A stretch of DNA of 12,500 bases from Chrysomallon squamiferum (GCA_012295275.1 CM022675.1:15784689-15797188), one strand, 5' to 3'; shown: positions 1 to 8,193, numbered from the stretch's first letter. Notes: generated by a model from the letters alone, not told the origin. Made by a program: numbers and translations.

Positions 1-455
1 GACTTTCGCCGTTGGTATATGAATTCATTTCTTTTATGGATTTAAAAATCAGTCATCCAATTATCTTTTTTCTTTTCTAAATCAAATAAATTATTTTCGA
101 AAGAATAAGAGAGTCACAGTACTATTTAAAACTTAAAATTTACATTTAAAAGTGGAAAAAGTAATGAGAAATGTTTTTTAAAACTCGAGAACAAAAACAG
201 GTACGTGTTTTTTTTTAACAATTACGTGATGAGAAGATTCAGTTTCAGAGCAATTTTCTTTTCAAATCGGAACTTTCTCTCCTACAGCGGAACAAAAATG
301 ACGTCTGCGCGAGTTGCGTAGCCGCAGGAATCACAGCACGCACGGAGAGGACAGATTTAAAAAATAAAGCGATGTGAAGAGAGGTGACTTTTTAATTGCA
401 TCACGAAATAACTTTATTTTTGATTTTTCACTAACGAGTTTTTAGTGGTAAGGGT
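1..455. other. AT-rich non-coding stretch with a CpG-dense patch
   Basis: No plausible exon is visible. The only compositional break is at about 289-350, where at least eight CpG dinucleotides fall within roughly 60 bases, beginning with a CRE-like TGACGTCT at 299-306. The rest is AT-rich with short A and T runs. The patch could be a small regulatory site or a relic of an inserted sequence. No TATA box, initiator or ORF supports calling a promoter. Confidence 0.5.
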
Positions 456-478
456 GTGGCAATTGCAGTATTTGTAAC

Positions 479-585
479 AGTAGTAGTAGTAGTAGTAGTA
501 GTTGTTAGTGGGGATATAATGATAATACTAGCAGCAGAAGCCGCAGTTGTAGTAGCAGTAGTAGTAGTTGTTGTTGTTGTTGTTA
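479..585. repeat. AGT / GTT trinucleotide repeat cluster
   Basis: A run of about eight AGT units (479-502) is followed, after a short GAT/GCA-rich linker, by a second triplet run (546-585) that changes from AGT to TGT units. The period of three keeps a frame open across the block and yields a poly-valine translation, but that frame starts at GTG and has no coding character. Confidence 0.85.
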
Positions 586-930
586 TAGTGATGGTCGTGC
601 TAACGCACGTAATAAAAGAAAAAGAACAGCAACAATGAAAACTAATTAATTAATATGAAAGTTAGCCAAAGAGCAAATCCAGATTGTACAGTTTCTCGTT
701 TCTGTGATATATCTTTATTTTATTATTTGTATTTCCTTAGACTGCATGATGTATTAAGAAAAATAAAATGTCATCCTATTTGATCCTGTGCTGTAAAATA
801 AAAGTACAAAGGATTCTGTTTCTATTTCGTTTATTAATATAACCAAGTTTGACTGTGTACCGCTTATTAGTACATTCAAATCAATTCGGATTCAATGCTG
901 CGTTCGATTTGCGTACACACTCGTCACTAT
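586..930. other. AT-rich stretch, nothing recognised
   Basis: Unique AT-rich sequence with scattered AATAAA-like words. In this composition those words cannot be taken as polyadenylation signals. No ORF, RNA gene or repeat is recognised. Confidence 0.5.
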
Positions 931-1260
931 TTTTATTTATTTATATATTTATTTATTTATTTCTATTTTTAATGTATTAGTTTTATTTAACATATACATA
1001 TATTATTTTATTTTAATTTTTCTACTAATTCTTCTTCTTGTTGTTCTTGGTAATGATGATGATGTTGCTGATTACAGTATTCTTCTGTTTTCGTTATTTT
1101 TAACATTATTATTTTATTTACCTGATGAAATTTTGTCCTTATGTTAATTCGATTGTCAGTGGACAATAAATAAGGAGAAGAAGAAAAAAAAGTGAAAAAA
1201 AAAGAGATAAATGTCAGACTACAAATGAAATTATCAACGTGAAATATATGTCATTCCCAC
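931..1260. repeat. (TTTA)n followed by T-rich low-complexity DNA
   Basis: TTTA units with one TATA interruption occupy 931-962. Beyond them lie T-rich sequence, a CTT/GTT triplet patch (about 1030-1048), a short GAT run (1053-1064) and an A/G-rich run (1171-1210). All of it is low complexity. Confidence 0.7.
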
Positions 1261-1261
1261 C

Positions 1262-1580
1262 TAAATAATATAAATAAATAAATAAAAATAAAGATAAATA
1301 AATAAATAAAGATAAATAAAGATAAATAAATTATAAAAATAAATGATTAAATAAATAAAATAATAAATGAAACAAATAAATAAATAAATAAAAATGAAGA
1401 TAAATAAATAAATAAATGGGTGACTGAAGACTGAATGAATAAAAATAAATAAATTATTAGTGAGTGAATGAACGAATGAATGATAAGTAAATAAATAAAT
1501 AAATAAATAAACAGAACAACTAAAACAAATAAATAATAAAAAAAAAAAAAAGCAACCAGCGAGTGAATGAACGAATAAAA
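1262..1580. repeat. Degenerate (AAAT)n tetranucleotide array
   Basis: About 320 bases are dominated by AAAT units with substitutions that give AGAT, GAAT and AACG variants. A 16-base word, GAGTGAATGAACGAAT, appears twice (1462-1477 and 1561-1576), so part of the array has been duplicated as a larger block after diverging. The reverse-strand open frame here (Tyr/Ile/Phe-rich) is a by-product of the repeat. Confidence 0.85.
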
Positions 1581-1930
1581 CAGCTCTAAAAAGCATCAAT
1601 CACGGGAGAGGTATCTGGAAGCATTCAGTCCTCATGCTTTCTATTACATGAAATAAATTTTAACAATTTTCTGCTCGTTTGCGCTCAAAGTGCACCGAAA
1701 CTCTAATGTGATAAGGGAGTGACGTAAAATCGTTGATTGTCGTCAGGTCTTGAGAGGAACATTAACGTCCTGCGTAGGAGTAGCCAGAGCAAATATCGTG
1801 TAAGAAACACATTAGTATCCGTTCTCGATGAATCAGCGACCTCTCTGATCCGTACAGCTGTCAGTCCAGTAAGTGACAGGTCGTTTAGGAAACGTGTGAA
1901 ATATTGTACATTATCGAATAAACTGACACA
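1581..1930. other. Unique non-coding stretch
   Basis: Fairly complex sequence without a recognised gene. A forward frame from 1737 to 1982 stays open for 81 codons, but it begins with TTG and has no ATG before its end. The reverse frame also starts with TTG. A sequence related to the CACGTG tandem repeat lies at 1678-1696 (TTTGCGCTC, then AAAG, then TGCACC), and a TGACGTAA word sits at 1720-1727. Confidence 0.5.
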
Positions 1931-2096
1931 GCGAGAAGGAAGAAGGAATGAAGGACGGAGTGAAGAACAAAAGATGGAATAGACGAACGGCTGAACGAAG
2001 AAACTAGGAAAGAAACGAAAGAAAAAAAAAATGAAAAGAAAATTAAGAAACAAAAACAAGAAAGAAAAAAGATACAAAGATGAGAAAGAAAATATG
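1931..2096 (+). repeat. Purine-rich low-complexity stretch
   Basis: Strand-biased A/G-rich sequence with GAA, GAAG and AAAG words and a ten-base A run. It reads as a decayed GAAA/GAAG-type microsatellite. Confidence 0.6.
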
Positions 2097-2104
2097 GTTT
2101 ATCA

Positions 2105-2153
2105 TTCAGTAGAGCTGAGAGGGTAGAGCGGTCGCGTACAAAGTGATAGGTCG
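2105..2153 (+). ncRNA. tRNA-like D and anticodon arms; probable tRNA-derived SINE relic
   Basis: Aligned to tRNA numbering, positions 8-26 (2112-2130), 27-43 (2131-2147) and 44-48 (2148-2152) fit with no length change. The D loop keeps A14, G15, G18-G19 and A21, and three of four D-stem pairs hold, with a G-G mismatch at 13-22. The anticodon arm is GTCGC / GTGAT, five pairs of which two are G-U, around a 7-base loop GTACAAA with U33 in place. The variable loop is AGGTC. Position 8 is G instead of T. The T arm (B box) is absent: AT-rich sequence with an AATAATC duplication follows. A functional tRNA is therefore excluded. tRNA-derived SINEs are established in octopuses, so a truncated or decayed SINE head is the best reading; a tRNA pseudogene is the alternative. 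Confidence 0.4.
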
Positions 2154-2698
2154 AATAATCAATAATCTATAGTCAATCATCCTTAATCAGTAATTAGTAA
2201 CAAATAATCAAACATCTTTCTAACAGACTTTGTTCCTCAACGACTAGTGTCCGACACTGATACACCAATCGTATCGGATAGTAACAAACGAGGAGACAAA
2301 GAACATGTTTTCTATGACAAGCGAAAAATGAATCTTTGCTGTTAATGCCTGAGTATTCCTTGAAATGACTGCAGCGAGTTTCCTCTCATATCACCAGGAA
2401 CATCACTTAATACCTCTTAACACATACTCATTGTGTGCTACGTTGTTAATTTTTGGTATGAAGCATGCGAAAGAATAATACGCACGTGACCCTTTATGAC
2501 GTAACTGGAACGAAACAGCACAACCTCCTTTGAAATCTGATTCAGCAATAGCAGACGTATACTTTGAATTTGAAAATATCTGAAATGATAAAAAGTGTAA
2601 AGAAAAATAACAGCAACAACAACAACACAAATAATACTAATACCAATAATAATAACAAACAATAAATGAATCAAATATAAGTAAATAAACATATATAA
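2154..2698. other. Unique AT-rich stretch, no gene recognised
   Basis: Mixed-complexity sequence with an imperfect inverted pair (GATAC 2258-2262, GTATC 2270-2274), a CACGTG word at 2483-2488 and a TGACGTAA word at 2497-2504. Reverse-strand open frames at 2403-2692 are rich in Cys/Val/Ile from a CAA-triplet patch and show no protein-like features. Confidence 0.5.
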
Positions 2699-2883
2699 GT
2701 ATGTATGTATGTATGTATGTATGTGTGTGTATGTACATGTTTATATATATATATATATATATGTACATGTGTGTATGTATGATATGTGGGTGTGTGTGTG
2801 TGTGTGTGTGTGTGTGTCTGTATGTGTGTGCAAGTGTGTGTAAATCGATAAACGAACAATCAATCAAACAAACAAACAAATAA
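2699..2883. repeat. Microsatellite cluster (GTAT)n-(TA)n-(TG)n-(CAAA)n
   Basis: About six GTAT units (2699-2722) are followed by a (TA)n run (2741-2762) bounded on both sides by GTACATGT, a (TG)n run (2789-2817) with degenerate TG around it, and short CAAA units (2865-2880). Open frames on both strands (Val-Cys, His-Thr) are translations of these repeats. Confidence 0.9.
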
Positions 2884-3321
2884 ACACGAGAGACGAAATC
2901 ATTTTTCTTAATTTCCTTTCTGCCAAATGTAAAAATATTTTATTTGTTAGCCTCACGTATTTGTATTTCATTTTTTACACCGAGCCTCGTTTTGAGATCT
3001 TTCGTCGTAACATCGTTTTGTACCGGGCCTCCCTGGGTGGGAATTTAATCATGACAAATGGACGAGTTCGCATTTTGTTTTGTTTTTTTGGTTTCTGAAG
3101 TTTCTTTATCAAGAACCCTTACAAAAACGTTTATGAATATTTACGACTTAGTGAACACAGTCTGAGAAGCTACGAAAATTACTACCTGCAGTGCATAACG
3201 TTTACGTGCAAATTTTAACTGAAAGAGAATAGGTTACAGTTTTAATAGACTAAATAATAAATAATAAATAAAAATTGAAAATAAATGTTGAAACGAAATA
3301 TATTCTGTTGGGAGTTACAAT

Positions 3322-3326
<5 letters not shown>
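2884..3326. other. Unique stretch with a short GC-rich patch
   Basis: No gene is seen. A short GC-rich patch at 3022-3041 (ACCGGGCC followed by TCCCTGGGTGGG) stands out from AT-rich surroundings. AAT-type units occur at about 3253-3272. Confidence 0.45.
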
Positions 3327-3327
<1 letters not shown>

Positions 3328-3369
<42 letters not shown>

Positions 3370-3380
3370 GTACATACATA
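3328..3380. repeat. (AC)n microsatellite with ACAT tail
   Basis: An uninterrupted run of about 19 AC units (3328-3366) passes into imperfect TACA units (3366-3380). The poly-His-Thr translation across it is a repeat artefact. Confidence 0.95.
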
Positions 3381-3446
3381 TATATACACATAAATATATA
3401 TATCAACAAATGACTGAGAAATCACAATATATTTCAAAAATTGACG

Positions 3447-3611
3447 TAAATAAATAAATAAATAATGAAAAGAATAAAAACAACCGCAACCAAAACAAAT
3501 AAACATATATGTATACTCACATACACACACACTCACACACCTGCACGCACTGACACACATATACATACAAATATACATATATATACATACATACATACAT
3601 ACATACATACA

Positions 3612-3647
<36 letters not shown>

Positions 3648-3654
3648 TATATAT
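3447..3654. repeat. (AAAT)n, degenerate (AC)n, (CATA)n and (TA)n cluster
   Basis: A short AAAT run (3447-3465) is followed by degenerate CA-rich sequence (about 3515-3580), an array of about 15 CATA units (3583-3641) and a (TA)n run (3638-3654). Together with the neighbouring (AC)n and (AG)n tracts this makes nearly continuous microsatellite DNA from 3328 to 3765. Confidence 0.9.
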
Positions 3655-3670
3655 CAAATCTGTTATAAAG

Positions 3671-3672
<2 letters not shown>

Positions 3673-3767
<95 letters not shown>

Positions 3768-3786
3768 AAAGTTAAAACGTATATAC
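3673..3786 (+). repeat. (AG)n tract, 93 bp, with shared unique 3' flank
   Basis: A pure (AG)n tract runs from 3673 to 3765. The following unique sequence (3765-3786, containing AAGTTAAAA then GTATATAC) matches the sequence directly after the much longer (AG)n tract at 8470-8831 in 20 of 22 positions; both differences are transitions. The tract and flank therefore look like the end of one dispersed element rather than an independent microsatellite. Confidence 0.85.
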
Positions 3787-4326
3787 ACTATGCAGATATT
3801 ACTTGTTAACGACCAGATAAAGTATGTAGCAATGATATGTTTATGAGAAGACTGAACCATCACCAGTTTTTTATTTGCGTATTTTAAAAACAATAATCGC
3901 TGTAAATTTAATTTCCAAGTAAAATGATATTTCCCTCTGGTCAATTTTCAAACACAATATTGCAGGCAAGCAATCGATAATTTCATGCTTCTGTTTCTTT
4001 CTATTCTTCTTTTTTTTTTTTTTTCTTCTTTTTTTTAATGTGAACTTGTTGAACTCGGCCATTTGTATCTTGGGAACGACCCAGGATCCATTAAGCTGAT
4101 GCAATTATATGTCCTAAAAACAAAAGAAACGAATTTTACAAGAAATGTTAAATTTGAAAATTTCGGTAAACTAATTTTTCAGGATTTTTCTTTTTCATTT
4201 TAGTTTTCTTTTATTCTTATTTATTCCTTTTTGTTTATTTAATTTTCGAATTTTATTTATATATTCATTCATTCATTCATTCATTTTTTTTATTTATATT
4301 TTGTTTTTATTCTTTGTTTTTTTTGT

Positions 4327-4330
<4 letters not shown>
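3787..4330. other. Unique AT-rich DNA grading into T-rich low complexity
   Basis: 3787-3990 is unique AT-rich sequence with no gene seen. T-rich runs occupy about 3997-4036. From about 4190 the sequence is degenerate TTTA/TTTC/TTTG, including six ATTC units (4263-4286). Poly-T to poly-A runs explain the Lys/Phe-rich open frames. Confidence 0.6.

Positions 4331-4389
<59 letters not shown>
4331..4389. repeat. Compound (CT)n(CA)n microsatellite
   Basis: About 14 CT units (4331-4359) join directly to about 15 CA units (4359-4389) with no spacer. This is a classic compound dinucleotide repeat. Confidence 0.95.
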
Positions 4390-4391
<2 letters not shown>

Positions 4392-4560
4392 CCTTAGATT
4401 TCATTTTAGAATGAATCATTTATGTTTTGTTCACCATATTTCATTCTTTTTCTTTCTTTCACATTTTTCTTTTTCTATCTACATTCGTCGAATTTCTTTC
4501 TTATTATTGTTTTCTTTTTCGTTTTTTTTTTCACTTTTTAAACTTTTTAACACTAACATT
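4390..4560. repeat. T/C-rich low-complexity stretch
   Basis: Pyrimidine-biased sequence with TTTC and TTTTC words and T runs up to about nine bases. It looks like a decayed TTTC-type repeat adjoining the compound microsatellite. Confidence 0.55.
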
Positions 4561-5478
4561 GTAAGACACTGATTAACGATTCTGTTCTGCTGTCGCCTTT
4601 ATGGCAGTTCTCAACCCTCTTCTCATACTATTTAATTTCCTCTTCATTTCCTGTGAACTTTCAGTTGTATCATACTGACAGCATCAAGCCATACCGCGGC
4701 CTTTCCAGCTCTCGTCAACAACAACAACGACAGTAGTAGCTAATTATTTTGCGCACACAGACGGAGGGAAGCGTCGGAGTCAATCACTGTACAAAAGCGG
4801 GATAATTACAAGCTTAATGGCCGCGTTTGTTCCTCCAGTTAGTCGTTTCGGTAGAAATATTTTAGCATACAGTTCGCTAAGGTCCCGAATTTTCGTTTCA
4901 GTTTAATGAAATTCCAAACTGAGATGTGAGACCCTTACTTCGATAACGAGGCAGGGAAAGGTTAATTGATGATTTGGACAATAAAAACGATAGAAATAGA
5001 AATAATAATAAATAAAATGAATTAGACACAAAGTTAATGCTATAATTATGTTCTAGCAAACGCGAACACAACAACTGTGATAAAGTAACAACCACGACAA
5101 CAACAAAGAGGACGGAGAAAAACAAGACTTCATAATTAATGCAATATATTATAATAACTTTGTTTTATAGCAGATACTGTTTCACGAAAGTTTAATTTTG
5201 TTTATTTCCAACTAATTTACAAAAATGATCATTCAGATCAAAACAGAATATTTGTTTAAGGTTGTCTGAATAGAACAACCCATAATAATGTCTCCCCGGT
5301 TTTCCTTTACTTATAATGGCAAAACATAAAGATGCAGAAAGTAGTGAAAGTGAAATAATAAAAAAATATAAAAAAAATAAAATATTTGCCGCTCTAAGAA
5401 TATGTCGGCACAAGCTGAAATTCTTTAAAATTCAATAACCATGGCTACGATACTGGCACGTTAGGACGCTACCTTTTC
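4561..5478. other. Complex non-coding stretch with a motif-rich block
   Basis: This is among the least repetitive DNA in the window. The block at about 4681-4830 is richer in GC and CpG than its surroundings (CCGCGG at 4694-4699, GGCCGCG at 4819-4825) and carries two TAATTA homeodomain-core words (4741-4746 and 4803-4808) plus TAATGG (4815-4820). It could be a cis-regulatory element, but these short words are common by chance. Two reverse frames here (4898-5125 and 5192-5413) start with TTG, lack any ATG and are not credible genes. Confidence 0.4.
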
Positions 5479-5558
5479 TTTGCGCTCTAAGCACGTGCAC
5501 CTTTACCTTTGCGCTCTAAGCACGTGCACCTTTACCTTTGCGCTCTAAGCACGTGCAC
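5479..5558. repeat. 29-bp tandem triplication carrying CACGTG E-boxes
   Basis: Three identical 22-base cores (5479-5500, 5508-5529, 5537-5558) are separated by two identical 7-base linkers CTTTACC. Each core contains GCGCTCTAAG and the palindrome GCACGTGC, so three canonical CACGTG E-boxes (5492-5497, 5521-5526, 5550-5555) are spaced exactly 29 bases apart. A fourth CACGTG lies at 5648-5653. CACGTG is the established site of Myc/Max, USF and CLOCK/BMAL-type bHLH factors. Binding here is inference. The perfect identity of the copies implies a recent duplication. Confidence 0.9.
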
Positions 5559-6304
5559 ATAAAGCTTAATGGTTAATCCTGGCTGCACGTAAGTAAAAGC
5601 CGCAGATCAAAGCATAATGTTTAACGATTACTGGCGTAGGAAAGCAACACGTGTGCTCCAACATTTCTGTGAGGAAAATAAGCCAGAGAAGATGAACTAC
5701 GTCATTAGAAACTGATCAGAACTGTAACAACATCATTGAGCTACAAAATTAATCCTAACAATGTTTTCTGTGATTGCGTAATGATTGAATTATTATACAG
5801 AGATAACGTGATGGTAGTTCTGATACTTTAAGATCATCAAAGAAAGGTGTACTTTACAGTAATTCCAGCGTATTAGCGTACTAGATTGCACAAATTAACC
5901 GACACGATTTAACCGTGTACTGGACGGTACTGTAACTTAATGGCGTCAGTTTTATTCCAAGCGTGATTTCGTTAATGACTATTATCGTTCTAAAAATCTT
6001 CGCTCGGATTATTACGAAGATTTCTTCATCAGTGATCGCAATCTAAATTCTGAGAAGGTTCTTCTGATGTCTATTTGCGTTCATTATTGTACAAGTTTTC
6101 TCAAGCATTAAACAGACATTTCAGATTGTGTTAAAATAAGCGATGCAAATTAGGCTGCATTTGTAAGATAGTAAATTGCGTTAATGCAATGTCTCTTGTT
6201 ATCGCAGATATTACTCCGTCGATAGTAATTAAAACTGACAGATTACAGTCACGTACCAGACCCAGAACAAACCACAAGAATGGAATATCGATATTTTAAA
6301 TTCA
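5559..6304. other. Unique non-coding stretch, low in repeats
   Basis: About 750 bases of complex sequence without microsatellites, recognised genes or long ORFs. It contains a 9-bp perfect inverted repeat at 5994-6023 and an exact ATGCAAAT octamer (POU-factor type) at 6143-6150. Either could be regulatory or chance. Confidence 0.5.
5994..6023. repeat. 9-bp perfect inverted repeat
   Basis: AAATCTTCG (5994-6002) and CGAAGATTT (6015-6023) are exact reverse complements around a 12-base loop that contains GGATTA. It could form a hairpin in RNA or single-stranded DNA. No downstream T-run or gene end suggests a terminator. Confidence 0.6.
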
Positions 6305-6453
6305 CTGTTACAGAAAAAGAAACAATAAAAGAAAAAGAATTGGAAGTTCACAAAATTTAAATAAAGATGAAAAAAAAAAGAAAGAAATGAAGTAAAAACA
6401 AAAATAACTAATTGACAAAAAATAGTAATAAAAAAAAGTAAGAAGAAGAAAAA
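6305..6453 (+). repeat. A-rich purine low-complexity stretch
   Basis: A/G-biased sequence with AAAGAAA, AGAAG and A runs of up to ten bases. It behaves as a decayed GAAA-type repeat. The reverse-strand Phe/Leu/Ser open frame is its translation. Confidence 0.6.
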
Positions 6454-7186
6454 ACAATATTCGATTCGTTCTTATTCCCTTATTCTCCTCAGTACTTTTC
6501 ACTGTTAATAAACTTCGAAAGAAAAAAGTATCCCAGTGGAAAGAGAGAGGGTGGAAACAAGAATAATAATACGAGATAAAACACGCAAAGAATAATAATA
6601 ATCATGACGGTAAACCATTTTTTATCTTACGTGGTATGGCCCTTAACCCATACCATAATAGGGCCTCGTTCAAGTTGTGGAAAGTTTCTGAGCGATGTTT
6701 AGATGTACTGTTTTCTGTGTTTCTTTAACTTAGCAAATTGGTCCTAACTTATTTACTAAGCCACGGATTGCAGTTTAGTTTATACCTACATTAGAATCCG
6801 CTGTTAATTAACTTTTTATTTTTTATAATATTTTATATTGTTGTACTTTTAACATTTTTGAAAGAGTCAGTATCATATTTACTTTTTACCTAAATAGCTT
6901 ACTTTAATACAGTTTAACATCTCGGAATTAATCTGTATGTATCCTTAAAGTAAATAAATAAATTAACCATTCATTTCTGCAAATATTTCTAACAATATAT
7001 AATAATTAAATATCTACTGCTAGTTAAAAGTAATCCAATTACTGTAATCACTTAACAATTAACGATCATTAGCGAGAGACAAAAGGAATTTTTGTCATTT
7101 CCGCTCTGCTGACTTCAGGGAAGTCCACGACGTGTTTATTTAACTAAAAGACAAAAGAGAGGAGAGACCACAGAGAACACAGAGAA
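6454..7186. other. AT-rich unique stretch
   Basis: No gene is recognised. A local pair of mutually exclusive hairpins occurs at 6633-6665. The last 30 bases before the minisatellite (about 7150-7186) are GAGA/ACAGAG-rich and may be decayed edge sequence of the array. Confidence 0.5.
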
Positions 7187-7671
7187 GACACGGGTGGGAT
7201 TGAGGACACGGGTGGGACTGAGGACACGGGTGGGATTGAGGACACGGGTGGGATTGAGGACACTGGTGGGATTGAGGACACGGGTGGGATTGAGGACACG
7301 GGTGGGATTGAGGACATGGGTGGGATTGAGGACACGGGTGGGATTGAGGACATGGGTGGGATTGAGGACACGGGTGGGATTGAGGACACGGGTGGGATTG
7401 AGGACACGGGTGGGATTGAGGACACGGGTGGGACTGAGGACACGGGTGGGATTGAGGACACGGGTGGGACTGAGGACACGGGGGGGATTGAGGACATGGG
7501 TGGGATTGAGGACACTGGTGGGATTGAGGACACGGGTGGAATTGAGGACACGGGTGGGATTGAGGACATGGGTGGGACGGGTGGGATTGAGAACACTGGT
7601 GGGATTTGGGATTGAGGACACGGGTGGGACTGAGGACACGGGTGGGATTGAGGACATTGGGTAGGATAGAG
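7187..7671. repeat. 18-bp G-rich minisatellite, about 26 units
   Basis: The unit is GACACGGGTGGGATTGAG. Twenty-one full-length units run in register from 7187 to 7564. After that the array becomes irregular: a shortened double unit (7565-7591), a lengthened unit (7592-7616), two regular units (7617-7652) and a diverged 19-base unit (7653-7671). Variants recur at a few positions: CACGGG to CATGGG, CACGGG to CACTGG, and GGATTG to GGACTG. Because 18 is divisible by three and the unit has a stop in only one of six frames, five frames stay open (Asn-Pro-Thr-Arg-Val-Leu, Ser-Ile-Pro-Pro-Val-Ser, Gly-Leu-Arg-Thr-Arg-Val and so on). One reverse frame starts with ATG (7657 to 7136, 173 codons), but it lacks any non-repeat domain or signal peptide. 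Confidence 0.97.
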
Positions 7672-8193
7672 GACAGGCAATTTATGTTGGTAACTACATT
7701 TTGCGTTATCTTTGTTTAAGTCGGAAGCAGGGACAAATGGTTATCCTGTTTCTGTATGCTCCGTTTGATTTGTTGATCAATTTGATGTAGTCTGTTCATT
7801 CTCCACAGAGAGTCTGAGTTATATATTTATTTCTAACAAAACCTGTTAGGGAAAATTAAAAGAATTAAGAATTATATTATTTCATTTAACACCAACTCCC
7901 ACGTCCTCAACCACTAAATAATAAGAATACACGTATAATATAAATAATTATCTTTGCAATATAAATATTATGTTTTGTTTTGGTGTTCATAGCGGATAGT
8001 TAATATTATATATAGTTTATATCTGTAGTAAAGGCAAATATATATATCTGTTATAATCAATCGTCAGTTTGTTAATTGCACAGTCAGCGGGTTACCCAAA
8101 GGCGCAAACACTAGACAAGGAACGAGCCATATTTTAATAGGGTTGTTAGCACTTGAAAGCTAACACCTCTTATGTGCTGGGTCCCATGACGAC
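7672..8193. other. Unique AT-rich stretch ending in a hairpin
   Basis: No gene is recognised. The final 100 bases are more complex and include a 7-bp perfect inverted repeat, TGTTAGC (8144-8150) and GCTAACA (8159-8165), around an 8-base loop, shortly before an AAT tail-like run. This end could be the 3' terminus of a retroposon, but no family is recognised. Confidence 0.4.

Noticed and set aside
456-638. 60-codon valine-rich frame
   Set aside because: It starts at GTG and is a translation of AGT/GTT triplets.
586-1580. Multiple AATAAA polyadenylation-like signals
   Set aside because: They arise from AAAT repeats and AT-rich composition; no transcript end is implied.
1737-1982. 81-codon forward frame with fairly balanced composition
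   Set aside because: It begins with TTG, contains no ATG until the last codons, ends in purine-rich low complexity and shows no recognised family. A decayed exon cannot be excluded but is unsupported.
3275-3668. His-Thr/Tyr-rich and Cys-Val-rich frames on both strands
   Set aside because: They are products of the (AC)n and (CATA)n microsatellites.
5192-5413. Reverse frame with a hydrophobic stretch that looks like a signal peptide or membrane segment
   Set aside because: It starts with TTG and has no ATG; the hydrophobic part is the reverse of an A-rich run.
5479-5558. Repeat-spacer pattern resembling a tiny CRISPR array
   Set aside because: The 7-base linkers are identical to each other and far too short for spacers. 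It is a simple 29-bp tandem repeat.
7187-7671. CRISPR-like direct repeats
   Set aside because: Units abut without spacers and the context is eukaryotic; it is a minisatellite.
7136-7680. Long open frames (up to 178 codons) on both strands, Pro-rich or Gly/Arg-rich
   Set aside because: They are the 18-bp minisatellite translated. The unit length is a multiple of three and five of six frames lack a stop; the longest starts at TTG. The one ATG-started reverse frame has no non-repeat domain or signal peptide.
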